From contig OX465584.1 in NCBI GenBank assembly GCA_950022655.1, forward strand, positions 31,934,988-31,998,987: DNA of 64,000 nt, written 5' to 3'. The DNA is from Alentia gelatinosa. Its lineage: Eukaryota > Annelida > Polychaeta > Phyllodocida > Polynoidae. Below the pieces are notes generated by a model, which saw only the letters and a program-made list of their open reading frames with translations, did no database searches and was not told the DNA's origin. The position numbers and the translations under genes were made by a program. Positions 1 through 11,788 of this stretch are shown here, in pieces. Numbering within the stretch: position 1 is the first letter of the stretch; every line of letters begins with the position of its first letter.

Positions 1-384
1 TCTCCATGTTATGCTTTATCATAATGAAAACGGTTCGAATGGGAAATCTCAGACAACAACCTTTACCGTCATTAAACAGGCAAATATCTTATGACATAGG
101 TGAGAGAAGGTTGCAAATTCAGTATGACTCCCCTTGTTAACTACATTCCACCACAAATTATTGCACAGGGTTACTACATCAGTAGAATCTTATATTCAAA
201 GTAATAGTATGCCTACTATATTTTGTGAGCGAAATTAAGACTTTAAGATGTTATATTTAGTTTAGGGAATATTTTATATATTTCTATGACACAATTAACG
301 AATATGTGATCTCATTTAATATGCTACTCTTTTCTCGGAAAAGGGATTTGGGCTTATCTTGGTTCAACTACATTTAGGCAGACA
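1..384. other. AT-rich sequence, nothing recognised
   Basis: AT-rich DNA at the left edge. I see no open frame of note, no clear repeat and no RNA gene. Confidence 0.5.
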
Positions 385-1045
385 GCATTGATATTCACTT
401 CAATAATGGGGAAAACCACTTCTTTGTTTATAGGTTATCCTGTTATTGTCAACGAATGTGCATGCACCCTTACTTTCAAAGATATCTAAAATTATTTGAT
501 GAACATAGAATCTCCTATTTTGTTGTTTTGTGTCACTTTTGGGGCCTTTTTGTACAAGGCATTTCACCACTTCAAAACTTTGTCGGCCATATTGGAAATA
601 GAATAAGGGATGCACCCTGTGTGTAATTGGGTAACTAAGAAACCCTGAAGACCATACCAGTCAATCAGGCATCTGCTCTTTCCTTGGTTGGTGTTTTAAC
701 AATCCCAACTGGTCTCTACATACCCCGTCTACGTTCTCATAAATAGTTAATACACCTTGATTTTAAATCCTTAATTGGTTTTGCTGGATTACCGCCCTGA
801 CAGGTGATATATGGGAACCCAAATCACTGGCTAGTCTGTAATTCAGGAGTAGTAGGGAGGTAGGAAATCATAATCCTTTTATTGCTTTTAATTCCAGGAA
901 AGTGCCTACTATTATAAATTCGGGAAGAGTGAACCTTTATACTATGGATAAACCGAACTGATCCAAAAGGTCCAACAAGATTGCCATAGGTTCTATCTCA
1001 GTTTTGTGTGTCAGCCTGTCACGAGTCAGAGCCTCTCGGGACTAC
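385..1045 (+). mobile_element. diverged copy of the 8-bp-TSD DNA transposon family found intact at 20.2-20.8 kb
   Basis: The stretch around 408-590 aligns with 20,303-20,485. Both share the blocks GAAAACCACTT, a GTCAA..TG.GCATG.. block, a CCCTTAC.TTC block and a TTTTTTGTACAA..CATTT block. The right end (1022-1045, GAGTCAGAGCCTCTCGG followed by GACTA) matches the right terminal inverted repeat of the better copy. The left terminal repeat is not clearly recognisable, so the left limit is approximate. Translated on the minus strand, the two copies share a patchy similarity (KGA..CT and GSGF/RSGF segments), which hints that the family once carried coding sequence, but no domain is recognisable. 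The call rests on similarity between the two copies in this window. Confidence 0.5.
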
Positions 1046-1689
1046 AGGGAACTCACCTTTGAAAAAGATCGTGGTTATGGCCTCATCTCACATCACTGTG
1101 GTTGGTTGGCTTCAAAGGATTCTGAAAATACAAAATAGAATCATTAAAGATATGACTAGCTTACTCGATATCAAAGAAACAGATAAATACAGGATATACA
1201 ACACACTTACGTATCTATTGGTACGTAAAAGGCAAATTAGTCTGTTTGTAAAAATTGCAACTGAGAGCTAGGTGCTCAACAATTGATTTGAATGACAACT
1301 CATTTCTTCCACTCTCATATCAGTATAGAAGCGAACACTAACTATCCTTTAATAAATTTAATGAGAATATATCAAAGTTCCTTTTTACATTACTGTTAGC
1401 ATCCAATAGAAAAAGTACTGCTGACAAAGTTTACACAGAAAAGTTTTTTCGGAGGCAACCAAACTATCAACAGGCATCTATTATAGCGATCTGCACCACC
1501 ACTCGTTTGTTCTCAGGAATCTTGGGTTGCCGAGGGGCTTCAAGGATATTCGGTTGATCGGTTCCACATAGTGTATGTTAGTTTATTATATACTTCTGCA
1601 ATACTAATCTCACTAAATCTCTGCAGGCCGAGCAAGGCTTACCAAGCAGCTTACTAAGATTGACCGCATTTGAACCTGTGTTTTAGAAT
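1046..1689. other. AT-rich spacer
   Basis: I see no gene, clear repeat or RNA in this spacer. Confidence 0.5.
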
Positions 1690-2900
1690 GACAGTCTAGA
1701 CGAGCGGCCGCCTCGGGCTGGCACATAGCCAGCGAATATCAAACCAGGAGGCACCACTGCACAGACTAAAGATACACATGGTCGGCGTATTGACGGAGAA
1801 ACCAACGAGTATAGGTCAGGACCCGTATTGGCCCCGACCCACGAACAAGCTGCACCTCTCTAAACCATGACATGAGCATAGAGCACATGTACTGCCTATT
1901 TACATACCGTCCTAACACGAGGCGAGCCAACCCCGACATAAACACCCATTCACAGTGCCTACCAGGTTCTCCAACTGTCACAGCCGTCTTCCCTTTCTAA
2001 CTGATCTTTATTTCACGAATGAGTCAGTCATCCAAACACAGCTTTCTACCACCACCAGTAGTAGTATAGCGCACTGACATAGTGGCTTAGTTGCCCAGCC
2101 TGCGGCCAGAGGGCAGCAGCGCATCGGGCGCTTTCTGCGTGCGCCACGGGTGTCGGAGGCACCTGCCACCATCTTTGTTATTGTGTGTGTCTGGTCGCTG
2201 GATGGTGAGGCCATAATTAACGGGGACTGCCTAATGAATACCCCGACCCCGTGACCCGCTCCCTCTCCGTCCTGTGGCCGGAGCTAGCGGGTCCCCTCAG
2301 CCCCCCCCCCCCCCCCCCCCCCGCCTGACGTTATCACAGCGTGCTTGGGGTTTGTGTATTATCACCCTCCTCTCGTACCCCAACAACACCCACCCCCACA
2401 CAGACAGACGAACACAGCCACACGGAGGTCGGGATTCAGGCTCTCCCGGCTCGCCGCCTGTGCTGCCGTCTGCCAGGCACTCAACAACAAGGGGTGCGTG
2501 CGCGTGTGTGGCTGCGTGTGTGGATTCTTGGGATCGATGCGTCGTCGCCGCTGAGGCCTGCCATCCCTACCAGCATGCAGACATTCGCGGGGACTGGGGG
2601 GCTAAACTGGGTTAGCGTGACCTAGATAGCAGCGGCGTTCGGGCGGTGGGCGGTGTGGGCGCGGCTTGAGCCCGGGGTATCTGGCGTTGGCGTGAGTGGT
2701 GGCGGTGGTAGTGGTGGTGCTGGTGGTTGTGGGTGGCTCTCGGCAGTGTGTCAGCTAGGGGCCGGCCGGCCGGCCGCGACCGAGTGTCCCGCCGGTTGAG
2801 TGTACGCAGACCGTAACACAGGAGCGACTGTGTTTTTATTGGGCGCCAGCGCCACCTGCAGCTGAGGCGCAGGTCTCGATGACGGAACTGACGCCCACAC
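1690..2900. other. GC/CpG-rich island, possible promoter region
   Basis: This block is much richer in G, C and CpG than the DNA on both sides. It contains a NotI-type octamer near 1,704, a C22 tract (2301-2322), GC-box-like GGGCGG motifs near 2,644-2,652, a GGCC/CGGCC run (2761-2776), an inverted CCAAT-like ATTGGG near 2,837 and a CACCTG E-box inside GCGCCACCTGCAG near 2,850. The long open frames that cross it, including one with a polyproline start made by the C tract, follow from GC-rich composition and are not convincing genes. CpG islands of this kind often mark promoters or first exons, but no transcript structure can be proved here. Confidence 0.4.
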
Positions 2901-4679
2901 TTACTAGTAGTACAGGTACACTCAGTGATATCAATCAGTCAACACATCAAGGAGGGCCGGTCAACGACGTGAAACATGAGATCTTCTGACCATACAAACG
3001 AGTGATAGGTGATAACAGGCGTTTATGGATGGTTTAGTATATCAAACCGCATACATCTTATCAATTTTGATTCCGAACTTTGCGTAGGTAAATAATGTAG
3101 CAGGTGTAAAATCGATATATGTGTAGCAATACAGTTTGTCTCTTATTTTTCCTTTGGGGGGAATGGAATTCTAGTTTATTTTTCAATGTATTTGGAATCA
3201 AATCACAATACAAGTTTTCGTGAGCTATTTTTTGTTTACTAGGAAATGCTCGAGGCATCCCTTGGGTTTTGAAATGCTTGAATATTAAGCAGAAAGCTCC
3301 AGGGAATGTATTAATAGTAGGGCTGCAGTAGTTTGTCTGTCATTTGACCAATCCTTTCAACGACCTCTAAGGGTTGCCATCTCCTGGGGGCGTACCGTAA
3401 ACTTAGGTACGTGATACTGACGCCATTATCATACCAGCAGCGGCGTTCATTTTCTGCATAAAAAATGTATAGCTGACCGACGTCATGCGGTTTAATCAAT
3501 CATATTTTATTAAAAACCATAGTAGTTCTCCTCATTTCCTGATATAATCTATCGTTGCACACTTTTATGTGGATTGGCTTTGGCATGTCAATTGTACAGG
3601 AGATATCTACTCTATCGAAATAATCTAAACAACCGAAGGCAGTTCCTGAAGAGAAAAAAGTATTTGTTGATATGCTAACACCAACTTACTGTTTTCAAAG
3701 ACGGCCCTAATCTGTTCTAATTTACACTAGTATATTCTTATAGAAACAATTCCTTTTTACTTTAAAAAAATCCAAGTTCTGCAAGCTTGAGATATACTAA
3801 CCTGTGGATTGCTATCACGTAACTAATATCAGCGAGCGACGGGGAACCATGGCCCCATACGTTTTTTGTGCGCGAGTGGATTCTTGGAATCAGAGAGGCT
3901 TGACATGGCCTGTCCCCTCCCTCTACTGTATCCACGGTGTTTTATGCCGTAGTATGCATATCTTTTTCTAATCGAACAAAAATGATGGCTTACACAAGGG
4001 AGGCGGTCCATCACCATATCCATTGTCGCTTTGGACATTTTCGAGACACTGTGATTCATGTTCCTAGTTTGACTCAAGAATTACTCATTTTAGACAGCTG
4101 TAATATGTGAGAATCAAGAGATGTAACACAGTAGACATGGTATGTTGCCGAGGCCTATCAACTAAACAATAACTTGGTGGTATAATTCATAAAAATCTGG
4201 GAAAGAGACAGAAGACTGAATAATAGCTAATGTCCAAGGCGGATATATATTTAAATTCACATATACATGTATAATAAACTGTAACCTGTAAAGGGACAGG
4301 ATGAAGTTCTGTCGGCTGCATGATTGTGGGCTGGGCCTACAATAGGTGGTGGAGATCGGTATAGGTAAGTGTTGTGGTGGAGAATATACGTGCACCTGAC
4401 CACCAGCCGGCCGGGAGGAGCATCAAAAAGGGTGGACACTTCTAGACCAGACCCTGGAGATATTCAGGGCCGTGCTGACTGTAACAAGCCCAACACAAGC
4501 ACGGTCCGAGTGACAACTGTTTAAAACGCACTCACCTTATCTTTAGAACCACCTACACACGAACGCTGTCCTAGGCACATCACTACCCCAACACACATAC
4601 GTGCCTTAACAAACAACCCGCCAAATAAATGTATACATCCAGCAACACCCAACTCCTCTACGTATCCCAAACCCTCGCC
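2901..4679. other. AT-rich spacer
   Basis: Open frames here are short and unlike known proteins. I found no convincing exon, repeat or RNA gene. Confidence 0.45.
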
Positions 4680-4904
4680 AAATCTGTTTTTAAGCAATTC
4701 ATATTAGGGGGATATTGTGTTACACAACTACTAAATTCGGCTATAAATCCGTTCTTCCACTCGGGCCCTAGACCCCTACTTCTCATGCTAATGGCGAGTG
4801 TTAAGCCGAATGGACAGTGGGTATCATTTTTGTGTAAGCCTTTGGTATGAACCCATGGCCTCCCATGCGCGAGGCGAACACCCCTACTACTTAGCCACTG
4901 AGCT
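4680..4904 (-). mobile_element. tRNA-derived SINE, copy 1 (minus strand)
   Basis: Read on the minus strand, this segment aligns along its full length with 59,163-59,405. The head resembles a tRNA, with an A-box-like stretch near TGGCTAAGTAGT and a B-box-like stretch near GGGTTCATACC. The body follows with the shared blocks GTACCCACTG/GATACCCACTG, CATTCGGCTTAACAC, AGTAGGGGTCTAGGGCC and TGTGTAACACAATATCCCC. A tRNA-like head joined to a conserved unrelated body is the hallmark of a SINE transcribed by RNA polymerase III and mobilised by a partner LINE. This copy has decayed A and B boxes. No target-site duplication was established. Confidence 0.8.
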
Positions 4905-6624
4905 TGATGCTAACCCCTCTTCAAAGAGCAACACCACACATCCACAACAAAATGCTATCAATGTAGTTACAACGTTGGACAGCTTTCCTATGTTTAATAC
5001 AACAAATCCTCATGGTAATCTACTCAGTATATACATTCAACATATACCCGTGCACGTCTTCTAATATAGTTACATGTACTTCGCGTTCTAGAGTGTAAAT
5101 AGTGTAGTGCACAGTATCGCCAGAAAATATCAAACGCAAACTGATTAGTCAATGATAACTGCCAGGACTACCTCCCAAATGCAGCCGCATTGCGAAGCAT
5201 GTAGCAGATATAAACAAACTGTAATTTTTGGCGTAGGCATATGGAAACAGCAAATAAATCTAGATTTCGAGTAATTTAGATATATCATTTGGAACAGTAC
5301 GGACGATGTCTCTTCAGCTCTGTGGTTTGAAATATTCTGGAGAAATCTAGCCAGCACCTCTCCTCTCCATATATCATTACTAAGGTAGGTAGTAATAGTG
5401 ATTTTATAGACACGTCGACAGATCAAGTCATGTTCACGGCGAGAAAAGGTTCAGGCGTAGGATGGCCATAGGGGAGGGGAAAGTGTAATTACAACATTCT
5501 GACAACTCGTAATATGGTGAAAGTATGTTTGAACCAACTCCATTATCAATAGATAGAAACATTAGAACATAAAGTTGATGATGACTTCGGTTTGGCACTA
5601 TGAAAGCCTAGATGTAGGTTAGCCGACTGGAAAAGCTTGACATGAATATGCACAAAGCCCTGGTCTCCAAACAGAACACATATCCATCTGTCAAAAGAGC
5701 ATGGTAATGCCATAAATAGTTTGGTCTTGGATCTTTCTTTACCAGGCAACCAGGTGCTTGTCCTAGGATTGATACGACTGTGCTATTCGTGTGGCCATTG
5801 TAAAGGTATTAAGTTTCTGAATCCTATCCGAAGGAAGAACTTGGCATGAACTATCAATTTGGTAATGGAGAGAAATCAATTCTTTGCAGTTCTATTAGTT
5901 ACTTAGAGTCACTAAGAATACATCCTTTATAATTGTTGTTTAGTCTATATCAATCCCTCTCCACTCCTACCCTCACTACACCCCTCTTCATAAACCCTTA
6001 TTATACACCGTTTCATACTAAAATGTACATAAATGTACATGTATATCCTTCTCCACCCAGTATCTGTTCTCCCTTTTTCATACACAGCCCCTCTATATTG
6101 TCTACGCTTTCTGTGCACATACTCAGTGAGGCGGGTGAACAGGTGAGAATGGATCACTGTGAATTCATCCCTGTATCAGCTGCAGGCCGTTGTCTAAATG
6201 TCAGGCACTACTAGAGCATGGAGTGGTAAAGACAGGTATAACACATCCCTATAATCCCACAGTGACTTCGCTGTTCCCCCACACTCACCAGTCAGTCTTG
6301 TGAAGGCAGGTGTGACGGTTGATACTTCTCAAAGCGCTCTGTACCAAACCGTCAATTTCTACAGCCAGGTCGCCACCTATCTGGTATATCATGTCTAATA
6401 TTTGATACATTGGAGAGAATATAGGCTAACTGCTAGTGCCGATGGAACAGATTAAAAGCATAACTCTTAATTTCTTCTTAAATTTAACTTTTGTATTCGA
6501 TTCTAAAAACTGAGTCTTTTTTTCATCCTAAACGATTCTAAGAAGACCATCCAGGTGAAGGGAGCACCTGCTTCGTCAACGTCTGAGAGAACTTGTAATT
6601 GGTGATTATATACAACTTATCATA
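4905..6624. other. AT-rich spacer
   Basis: Only short open frames, with no recognisable domains. No repeat or RNA gene was identified. Confidence 0.45.
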
Positions 6625-6650
6625 TATTTATATATATATATATATATATA
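6625..6650. repeat. (TA)n microsatellite
   Basis: Uninterrupted TA dinucleotides directly abut the left end of the pogo-type MITE, a TA-rich target as expected for a TA-targeting transposase. Confidence 0.9.
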
Positions 6651-6652
6651 TA

Positions 6653-6848
6653 CAGTAGAACCCCGCGTAAGCGGACACCCTCCGTTCCGGGCCAAAGTGT
6701 CCGCTTACGCGGGGTGTCCGCTTACGCGGGGTGTCCGCTTACGCGAGGTCAAAATAAACATCTAATATAGGGAACCGTTCCGAGCAATGGTGTCCGTTAA
6801 CGCGGGGTGTCCGCTTACGCGGGGTGTCCGTTAGGCGGGGTTCTACTG
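6653..6848 (+). mobile_element. pogo/Tigger-type MITE (196 bp), copy 1
   Basis: The element starts CAGTAGAACCCCGCGTAAGC and ends GGCGGGGTTCTACTG, a terminal inverted repeat flanked by TA on both sides. Known Tc1/mariner-pogo elements use a TA target and many begin CAGTnnAACC, so the assignment rests on termini and target site. The interior has no coding capacity. It consists of repeated GTGTCCGCTTACGCGGG units around a short spacer (AAAATAAACATCTAAT.AGGGAA) shared with the copy at 20.9 kb. Each unit is partly palindromic (CCGCTTACGCGG), so the whole element can fold into hairpins. Mobilisation would need a transposase supplied from elsewhere. Confidence 0.8.
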
Positions 6849-7130
6849 TATATACATACATTACCAGTGGGTTCTACACACAGTTATTTATCGTAATATG
6901 ATATAATTGCCAACTTTAGACTTGATATCCCTTCTCTAGTTTCACAACTTCCAGAATGAGTACATAACACTTCTCGTCTTGGTATCTATCTAACTGACCT
7001 AGATTACCAATCCTCCAAATTATGTGATGTAGTAATATGAGATGGATATGAAGGAAATACTACAATGATATCAGATTCCGAACATAAATATACCTTTCAT
7101 ATCCGTTTAGAAATTAAGAACTAATGAACT

Positions 7131-7180
7131 AATGTAAAGCCAGAACTATTCTGAGAATGTAAAGCCAGAACTATTCTGAG
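7131..7180. repeat. perfect 25-bp tandem duplication
   Basis: The 25-bp unit beginning AATGTAAAGCCAG occurs twice back to back without mismatch, which suggests a recent slippage or repair event. Confidence 0.9.
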
Positions 7181-8739
7181 AAACTGGCTGAAAATTAATG
7201 ATGCTAATAACTAGGTCAACAGCCAACTGCTATCACATATTCCAATGCCTTTATCCTAGGGAATAGTAAACAGTAATTTCCTTCGGACACGCTCCCTTAC
7301 ATTGTATGTTCTCAGTATAAAATATCGCCCAAAAGGGAGAACTCAAGGAGGTAATTGATACTAAAGTGGCTTTGAGCGGCTACCTTATTCCTAGAATATA
7401 TACACACAACAAGCATGATATACATGGTAATTCCTATCGCTATGATATGTTCTTTATACACTACGTGGTTTACAGTTTCATAAATATGAGTTTTATGTTT
7501 TATTCTTCGCTCGAAATGTCTTAGGACAATGTTGTTCTAGACTAAAATTCACTGTTTACACAACTTGTCGATAACGTAGGAACCTCTGGTGTTCGGGGAA
7601 TCCCCATGGCAATTCGAAATCCATGAGATTTCACTCTATAGAGCGCTGACTAATGGCGGGTCAACCAGTTGTCTGGAGGAGAAAGTAAGGTTCTCAGTTT
7701 GAAGGGACGTGACCATTTGTTGCGTCAGCGTAGATATGTCATTTTCCAGAATATACTAACTCCCCACTGAGTTAGTCCCCACTGAGAGAGTAACAAGAGG
7801 TGAGGGCGAAAAGCGCTTCATTACCTACCACATATAAAACGTGTAATTTTCTGTACTATCCGCTTGGAGAGTCTCCAGCACATAGAGACAAAGTGAACCG
7901 GACCTAGGCATGGAGATTGAGGAGCCACGAGAGTGAGATTCTCGTGAAGTACTAAACTGAAATCTGCTATTTTTTTTTTGGTATTTTTCTACACAGCTGT
8001 ACATCTATTCTTAGGTAGTATTTCTTGCCATACTGAAAACATAATTTAGAACTGTAGTTTTTCAATCTCATTGGCCTGAGATCAGTCTGTGAGATTATTG
8101 CGCTGGTTGCCGGTAAAAGTACCTGTGTCACATGAAATAATACACACGTACACATAATCTGTAGTGCGGCCGACTTTCATTTAGATTTAAAAACCTCACG
8201 AAGCCATAAAAAACCCCGGTGACTTGGGGTTGACTTGGTAGTCATGGTCCCCCCACCTTATCAGACTGACTGACACTTTAACTGTCCCTCACATTTTTAG
8301 TCCAAGGTCAACCTGATAAGATTTGACTATTGCCAGCTGGTAATATCCTTAACCTAGTAGTTTTTTTAATTGTATTTTATTAGGGTTAAAGTTCATCAAG
8401 GCAGCACCGACGGTATAAAATGATACAGACTACAAACTTAATGGTCCTATGAAGATTGTCGTCAATCTGGTTAAAAGTCAAGGCATAATCAGAAAAAAAA
8501 AAGATTTTGTTATCTTCTGTACAGTCTCTCATAAAAACTTAGATTAAAAACATTTTAGGAACGAGTGGGTCGTAGGGTGTGCCTCAGTTGAATTTAAGTT
8601 GTCATACTCATTTAATATACCCGGATCTTTAATTTACCCGTGGTACTTTCCAAGTACTGACGGGGAATTGATATTCTTACGTCACAATGTATAAATATGA
8701 GTGTATATCATGCTCAAAGTTAGTGCGTGTCAAATACCC

Positions 8740-8756
8740 GGGGGGGGGGGGGGGGG
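8740..8756. repeat. G17 homopolymer
   Basis: Seventeen consecutive G residues. The true length is uncertain because homopolymers are error-prone in sequencing. Confidence 0.9.
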
Positions 8757-10101
8757 TCAGAGATGGGGGAGCAGCCAGCTTGTGCTTGTAACAAGCTGAT
8801 AACCACCTGTCGGTTCTCCTAGCAGGTCCCACACATGTCACATCTCACGAGTCAGCGTACAGTTGTGTAAACCTTGATGCCAGTCTGTAAATGACACAGC
8901 ATGCCCAGAGCCTACAGTGGGTCATATCTGTGCAGTGTGTACCTGCACTCATACACCATGTTTCTGTTATTACAGGGCAAATACATTGATCCGTCAATGA
9001 CCCTATGTTACAGTCTGCCAACTAAACAACCCCCATCAACCGAAACTCCCACGTTACTGATGATGATTAATACCCATTATGTGGCCCATATGTGTTTACC
9101 TAAGTATAATACAAATAATCGATTCCGTAACACACTACTGGATCCCATCCAAGTGATTATCTGATATCATTTGTTTTTTTAAATACATTGCTCCATAGGG
9201 CAAAATGATACAACCTCGAAAAACCCATATACATCAGTATTTGTTGATGGTCCAAACCACCTTGTAAAAAAACAAAATATAAGATGTTAAACAATCTTGT
9301 CTAAAATTTAACTACTTTTCATGTACCATAGCTGATCCTTACACGTTATTACTATTGTTTTCTATTGTTTCATCGAACTCAGTGAATATTTCCGACTAAG
9401 ATATCGAGGAATAGATGGAATTCAGGGACAGTAACCGTGTGTCTACATAGTGTCCATAATATGATACTCCACCAAGGTGCATAGACAACACGTAGGGAGA
9501 TCGAATCCTTTCTCCGATGGTTCACACTCTGAATCACGGTATGTATGGCTACACTGGGGTCCTGTGACTCTGACACATGTGATCGCCATCTATAAACGGA
9601 TTCCGAGGCACCCTCTCAATACTAGTATCATCATTGTCCACCCTGATATTATTTTTCCCTCAGCATTAACTACTCTTCCTGAATGAATCTCCTTCCTCTC
9701 ATCTTACCTTAGTCCGCGCGTCGGTCTAGTCCCTATCCTCGGTATGACCAGGAACAATATTATTAAGAACTCTCTGTAGGAAAACAGATTGCCAACTCAG
9801 ACATTATGTACAATGGTCGAGATAACAACTCTGTGCTCTGTAACTTGAACAATGATCAGCTCCAAACAAAGTGTGCGAGACGTGCACGTGCCACACAAGG
9901 TAGGGATCTCACCTTCAAAACTCGAGTTTCGAAATAATAGTTAATGCTAAATTCTCGTTGGAAAATAGTTGAGACTGAACGGCACAAGATACACGGGCAT
10001 TGCTCTGATACCGTGCTGCAATTGGAAATATCATACCTTGGTCGAGAAAGTACAAATTGCAAAACCGTTTTACAAGACCTTTTAAGTCTATAAGTTTTTA
10101 C

Positions 10102-10293
10102 CTGTACACTTTGATGGCAAAATCCCATTACAACGACGTTAAATTCACCTGTTTTCTTAGCCGGAACACCTGTAGTTAAACCTTGTATACAGGATACAGT
10201 AGAAAGCAAACTTATACGAGTACCTTTGGATTTAGGATGGGAAGTGGCACTGGTGGGATTTTCTGTGCACTCAGGTGTACCGTGTACTAAAAC
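10102..10293 (-). CDS. possible internal exon, filamin-type Ig-like start (unproven)
   Basis: The minus strand is open here for 64 codons. It is bounded by a plausible acceptor (a pyrimidine-rich stretch ending CTCAG just above 10,293) and a donor (ACAG followed by GTAAAAAC just below 10,102). Near its end the translation contains STVSCIQGLTTGVPAKKTGE followed by FNVVV. This fits the usual start of a filamin/ABP280 repeat, as in filamins and some TRIM proteins, where a Cys is followed by GL..GV..K..EF.V. Only the beginning of such a domain would lie here, and I did not find the rest of the repeat in neighbouring minus-strand DNA. The open frame continues upstream past the proposed acceptor, so the exon borders are uncertain. 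It may be chance. Confidence 0.28.
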
Positions 10294-10997
10294 CTGAGAC
10301 AGTGCAGCAAGGTCATATAAATTAAAACGCGACAGGCGACAGGGGATTATGATGGTACATACTTTAGAATAATGGAAAGAACAGTGGCACTAGTCATGAT
10401 GATGGGGGATATACAGAAGATACAGGTCCCCCTCCCTACTACTATGAAGTATTTCTATTCCCTTATACTGATCAAACTATGTTTAAATACATGAACTTTG
10501 GCTCACACTCATACTTCTATTATATACTTTCTATCCCTCTGTCCTGATAGGATTAAACAAGATTTAAATCATGGATATGAGGTCAGTCGAATCAGCCGGG
10601 ATCCTCTCCCATCATTTAGTGTCATTAATTGAGGGTCGGGACCAATGTGTAGGTTCAAATCCGTAGTGAGTTCATGCGAGTCAAGGGTCCGCTCGGTCCA
10701 CGACCCATGCTCCCAGTGTGTGGTGCTGGCGGTTATCTGCCGAGTATAGATTAGACACAGCTGGCGCGGAATCTAGGTCAGCGTAGTAACACACGCGGAA
10801 CCTGTCATTGTTGATTTTAGAGGTTCTTTTTACACGCAGTCACACTTTGTACACATGAGTGGTGGAGCAGGTTTAAACAAAAGCAAATTTACCACGATTA
10901 TTTCTCTGTCTCTGAGTCAACATCTTTTCTACTGCCACAGGGCAAAGTCTAAGCAGTATTTAAGGGCTGGCTCCGCCAACACGATGGATTTGCCATA

Positions 10998-11190
10998 GTA
11001 TATCTTGGTATATCTTACAGTGTCGCGATATGTCATGGTATATCTTGGTATATCTTACAGTGTCGCGATATATCATACCTCCTTTGTCGCGATACGTCGT
11101 GCACAATGATACATGTACTTTTTCACGGCACCTCAAGATCTATTGCTGACATATCACGGCATATCGCGACATATCGTGACATAACCAGAC
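10998..11190. repeat. 40-bp tandem duplication and inverted TCGCGATAT repeats
   Basis: A 40-bp unit (GTATATCTTGGTATATCTTA onward, ending in a GTGTCGCGATAT segment) is repeated with a period of 40 from 10,998 and 11,038. Farther right (11,145-11,180) the sequence CATATCACGGCATATCGCGA is the approximate reverse complement of the same TCGCGATATGTCATGG motif, so the region can fold into a long imperfect hairpin. It may be a MITE remnant. No target duplication was identified. Confidence 0.6.
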
Positions 11191-11402
11191 CAATGCATCG
11201 TGGCAAATATGCACGCAGTTATTCAAAACCTAGTAAGATTTAGCAAGACAACTAAATCGTGACTAATCTCACTATATCTTGTATGCTGGAGGAACCAGCA
11301 CTTTAACATGTATTCCCAGTGCCAGACGCATATATTGCCTATATAACTAACCCCTTCCCCACCCTATCTTTCATTTTATCAAATTCATCATATTATTATT
11401 AT

Positions 11403-11788
11403 GGCCACTAAAAAAAAAAAAAATTGTTTCTCATCACCAAGCCATGAAAAATATGACGAGGGCGCGTTTTTTTTTTTTTTTTTTTTTTTTGCTTTATCAA
11501 AGATGGCAGACATACAGTAAAACCCTGCATAAGCGGACACCCTCCGATCCGGGCCAAAGTGGCTGCTTACGCGGGGTGTCTGCTTATGCGGGGTTTCCAG
11601 ATTTTTACTGGCTATACATTTAATGCATTTGACATCAGGAGCTTTAATTTGGTACTAAATACACATACCTTTCATGATTTCTATCAAGGTTCATCTATTT
11701 AAAAAAAACAAAAACAAAAAAAAAACTTCTAAAATCGTTTTTTCAGATGCGCGCGGTGATGAGAAACAAGTTTTTTTTTTGAGTGGCC
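11403..11788 (-). mobile_element. GGCCACT-family TIR element, short copy (386 bp), with nested pogo MITE
   Basis: The two ends are inverted: GGCCACTnAAAAAA...TTGTTTCTCATCACC at 11,403 and its complement ending GAGTGGCC at 11,788. The next bases distinguish the ends. One carries AAGCCATGAAAAATATGACG and the other a GCGCGC-containing stretch leading to TTTTAGAAG. The same pair of ends bounds the 2.08-kb element at 45,501-47,583 in the opposite orientation, and the internal block (TTGATAGAAATnATGAAA, CAAATTAAAGCTCCTGATGT) is also shared. Flanks show TAT on both sides. A 3-bp A/T target and GG-starting termini are compatible with PIF/Harbinger, but no transposase is present, so the superfamily is inference. 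Confidence 0.72.
11515..11610 (+). mobile_element. short, decayed pogo-type MITE nested in the GGCCACT element
   Basis: It starts TA then CAGTAAAACCCTGCATAAGC and contains the family's CCGGGCCAAAGTG and GTGTCTGCTTATGCGGGG blocks. The right terminus is disrupted: eight extra bases separate GCGGGGTTT from TTACTG. It sits between blocks that are contiguous in family terms with the 45.5-47.6 kb element, so it inserted after the host element was in place. Confidence 0.7.

Larger units (their letters stand above)
6849..10101. other. AT-rich spacer with small duplications
   Basis: Apart from a perfect 25-bp tandem duplication (7131-7180) and a G17 tract (8740-8756), this stretch holds only short open frames without recognisable domains. 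Confidence 0.45.

Noticed and set aside
2274..2625. Overlapping 69-113 codon frames with a polyproline start
   Set aside because: They arise from a C22 tract and GC-rich composition. Three mutually overlapping frames are open, start codons are doubtful and no domain is present.
10640..10670. GTAGGTTCAAATCCG resembling a tRNA B box
   Set aside because: No matching A box, acceptor stem or cloverleaf could be drawn around it, and no SINE body follows.
11403..11788. Treating the poly-A and poly-T tracts as retroposon tails
   Set aside because: The tracts occur at both ends inside matching inverted repeats with 3-bp flanking identity, which fits a DNA transposon and not a retroposon.
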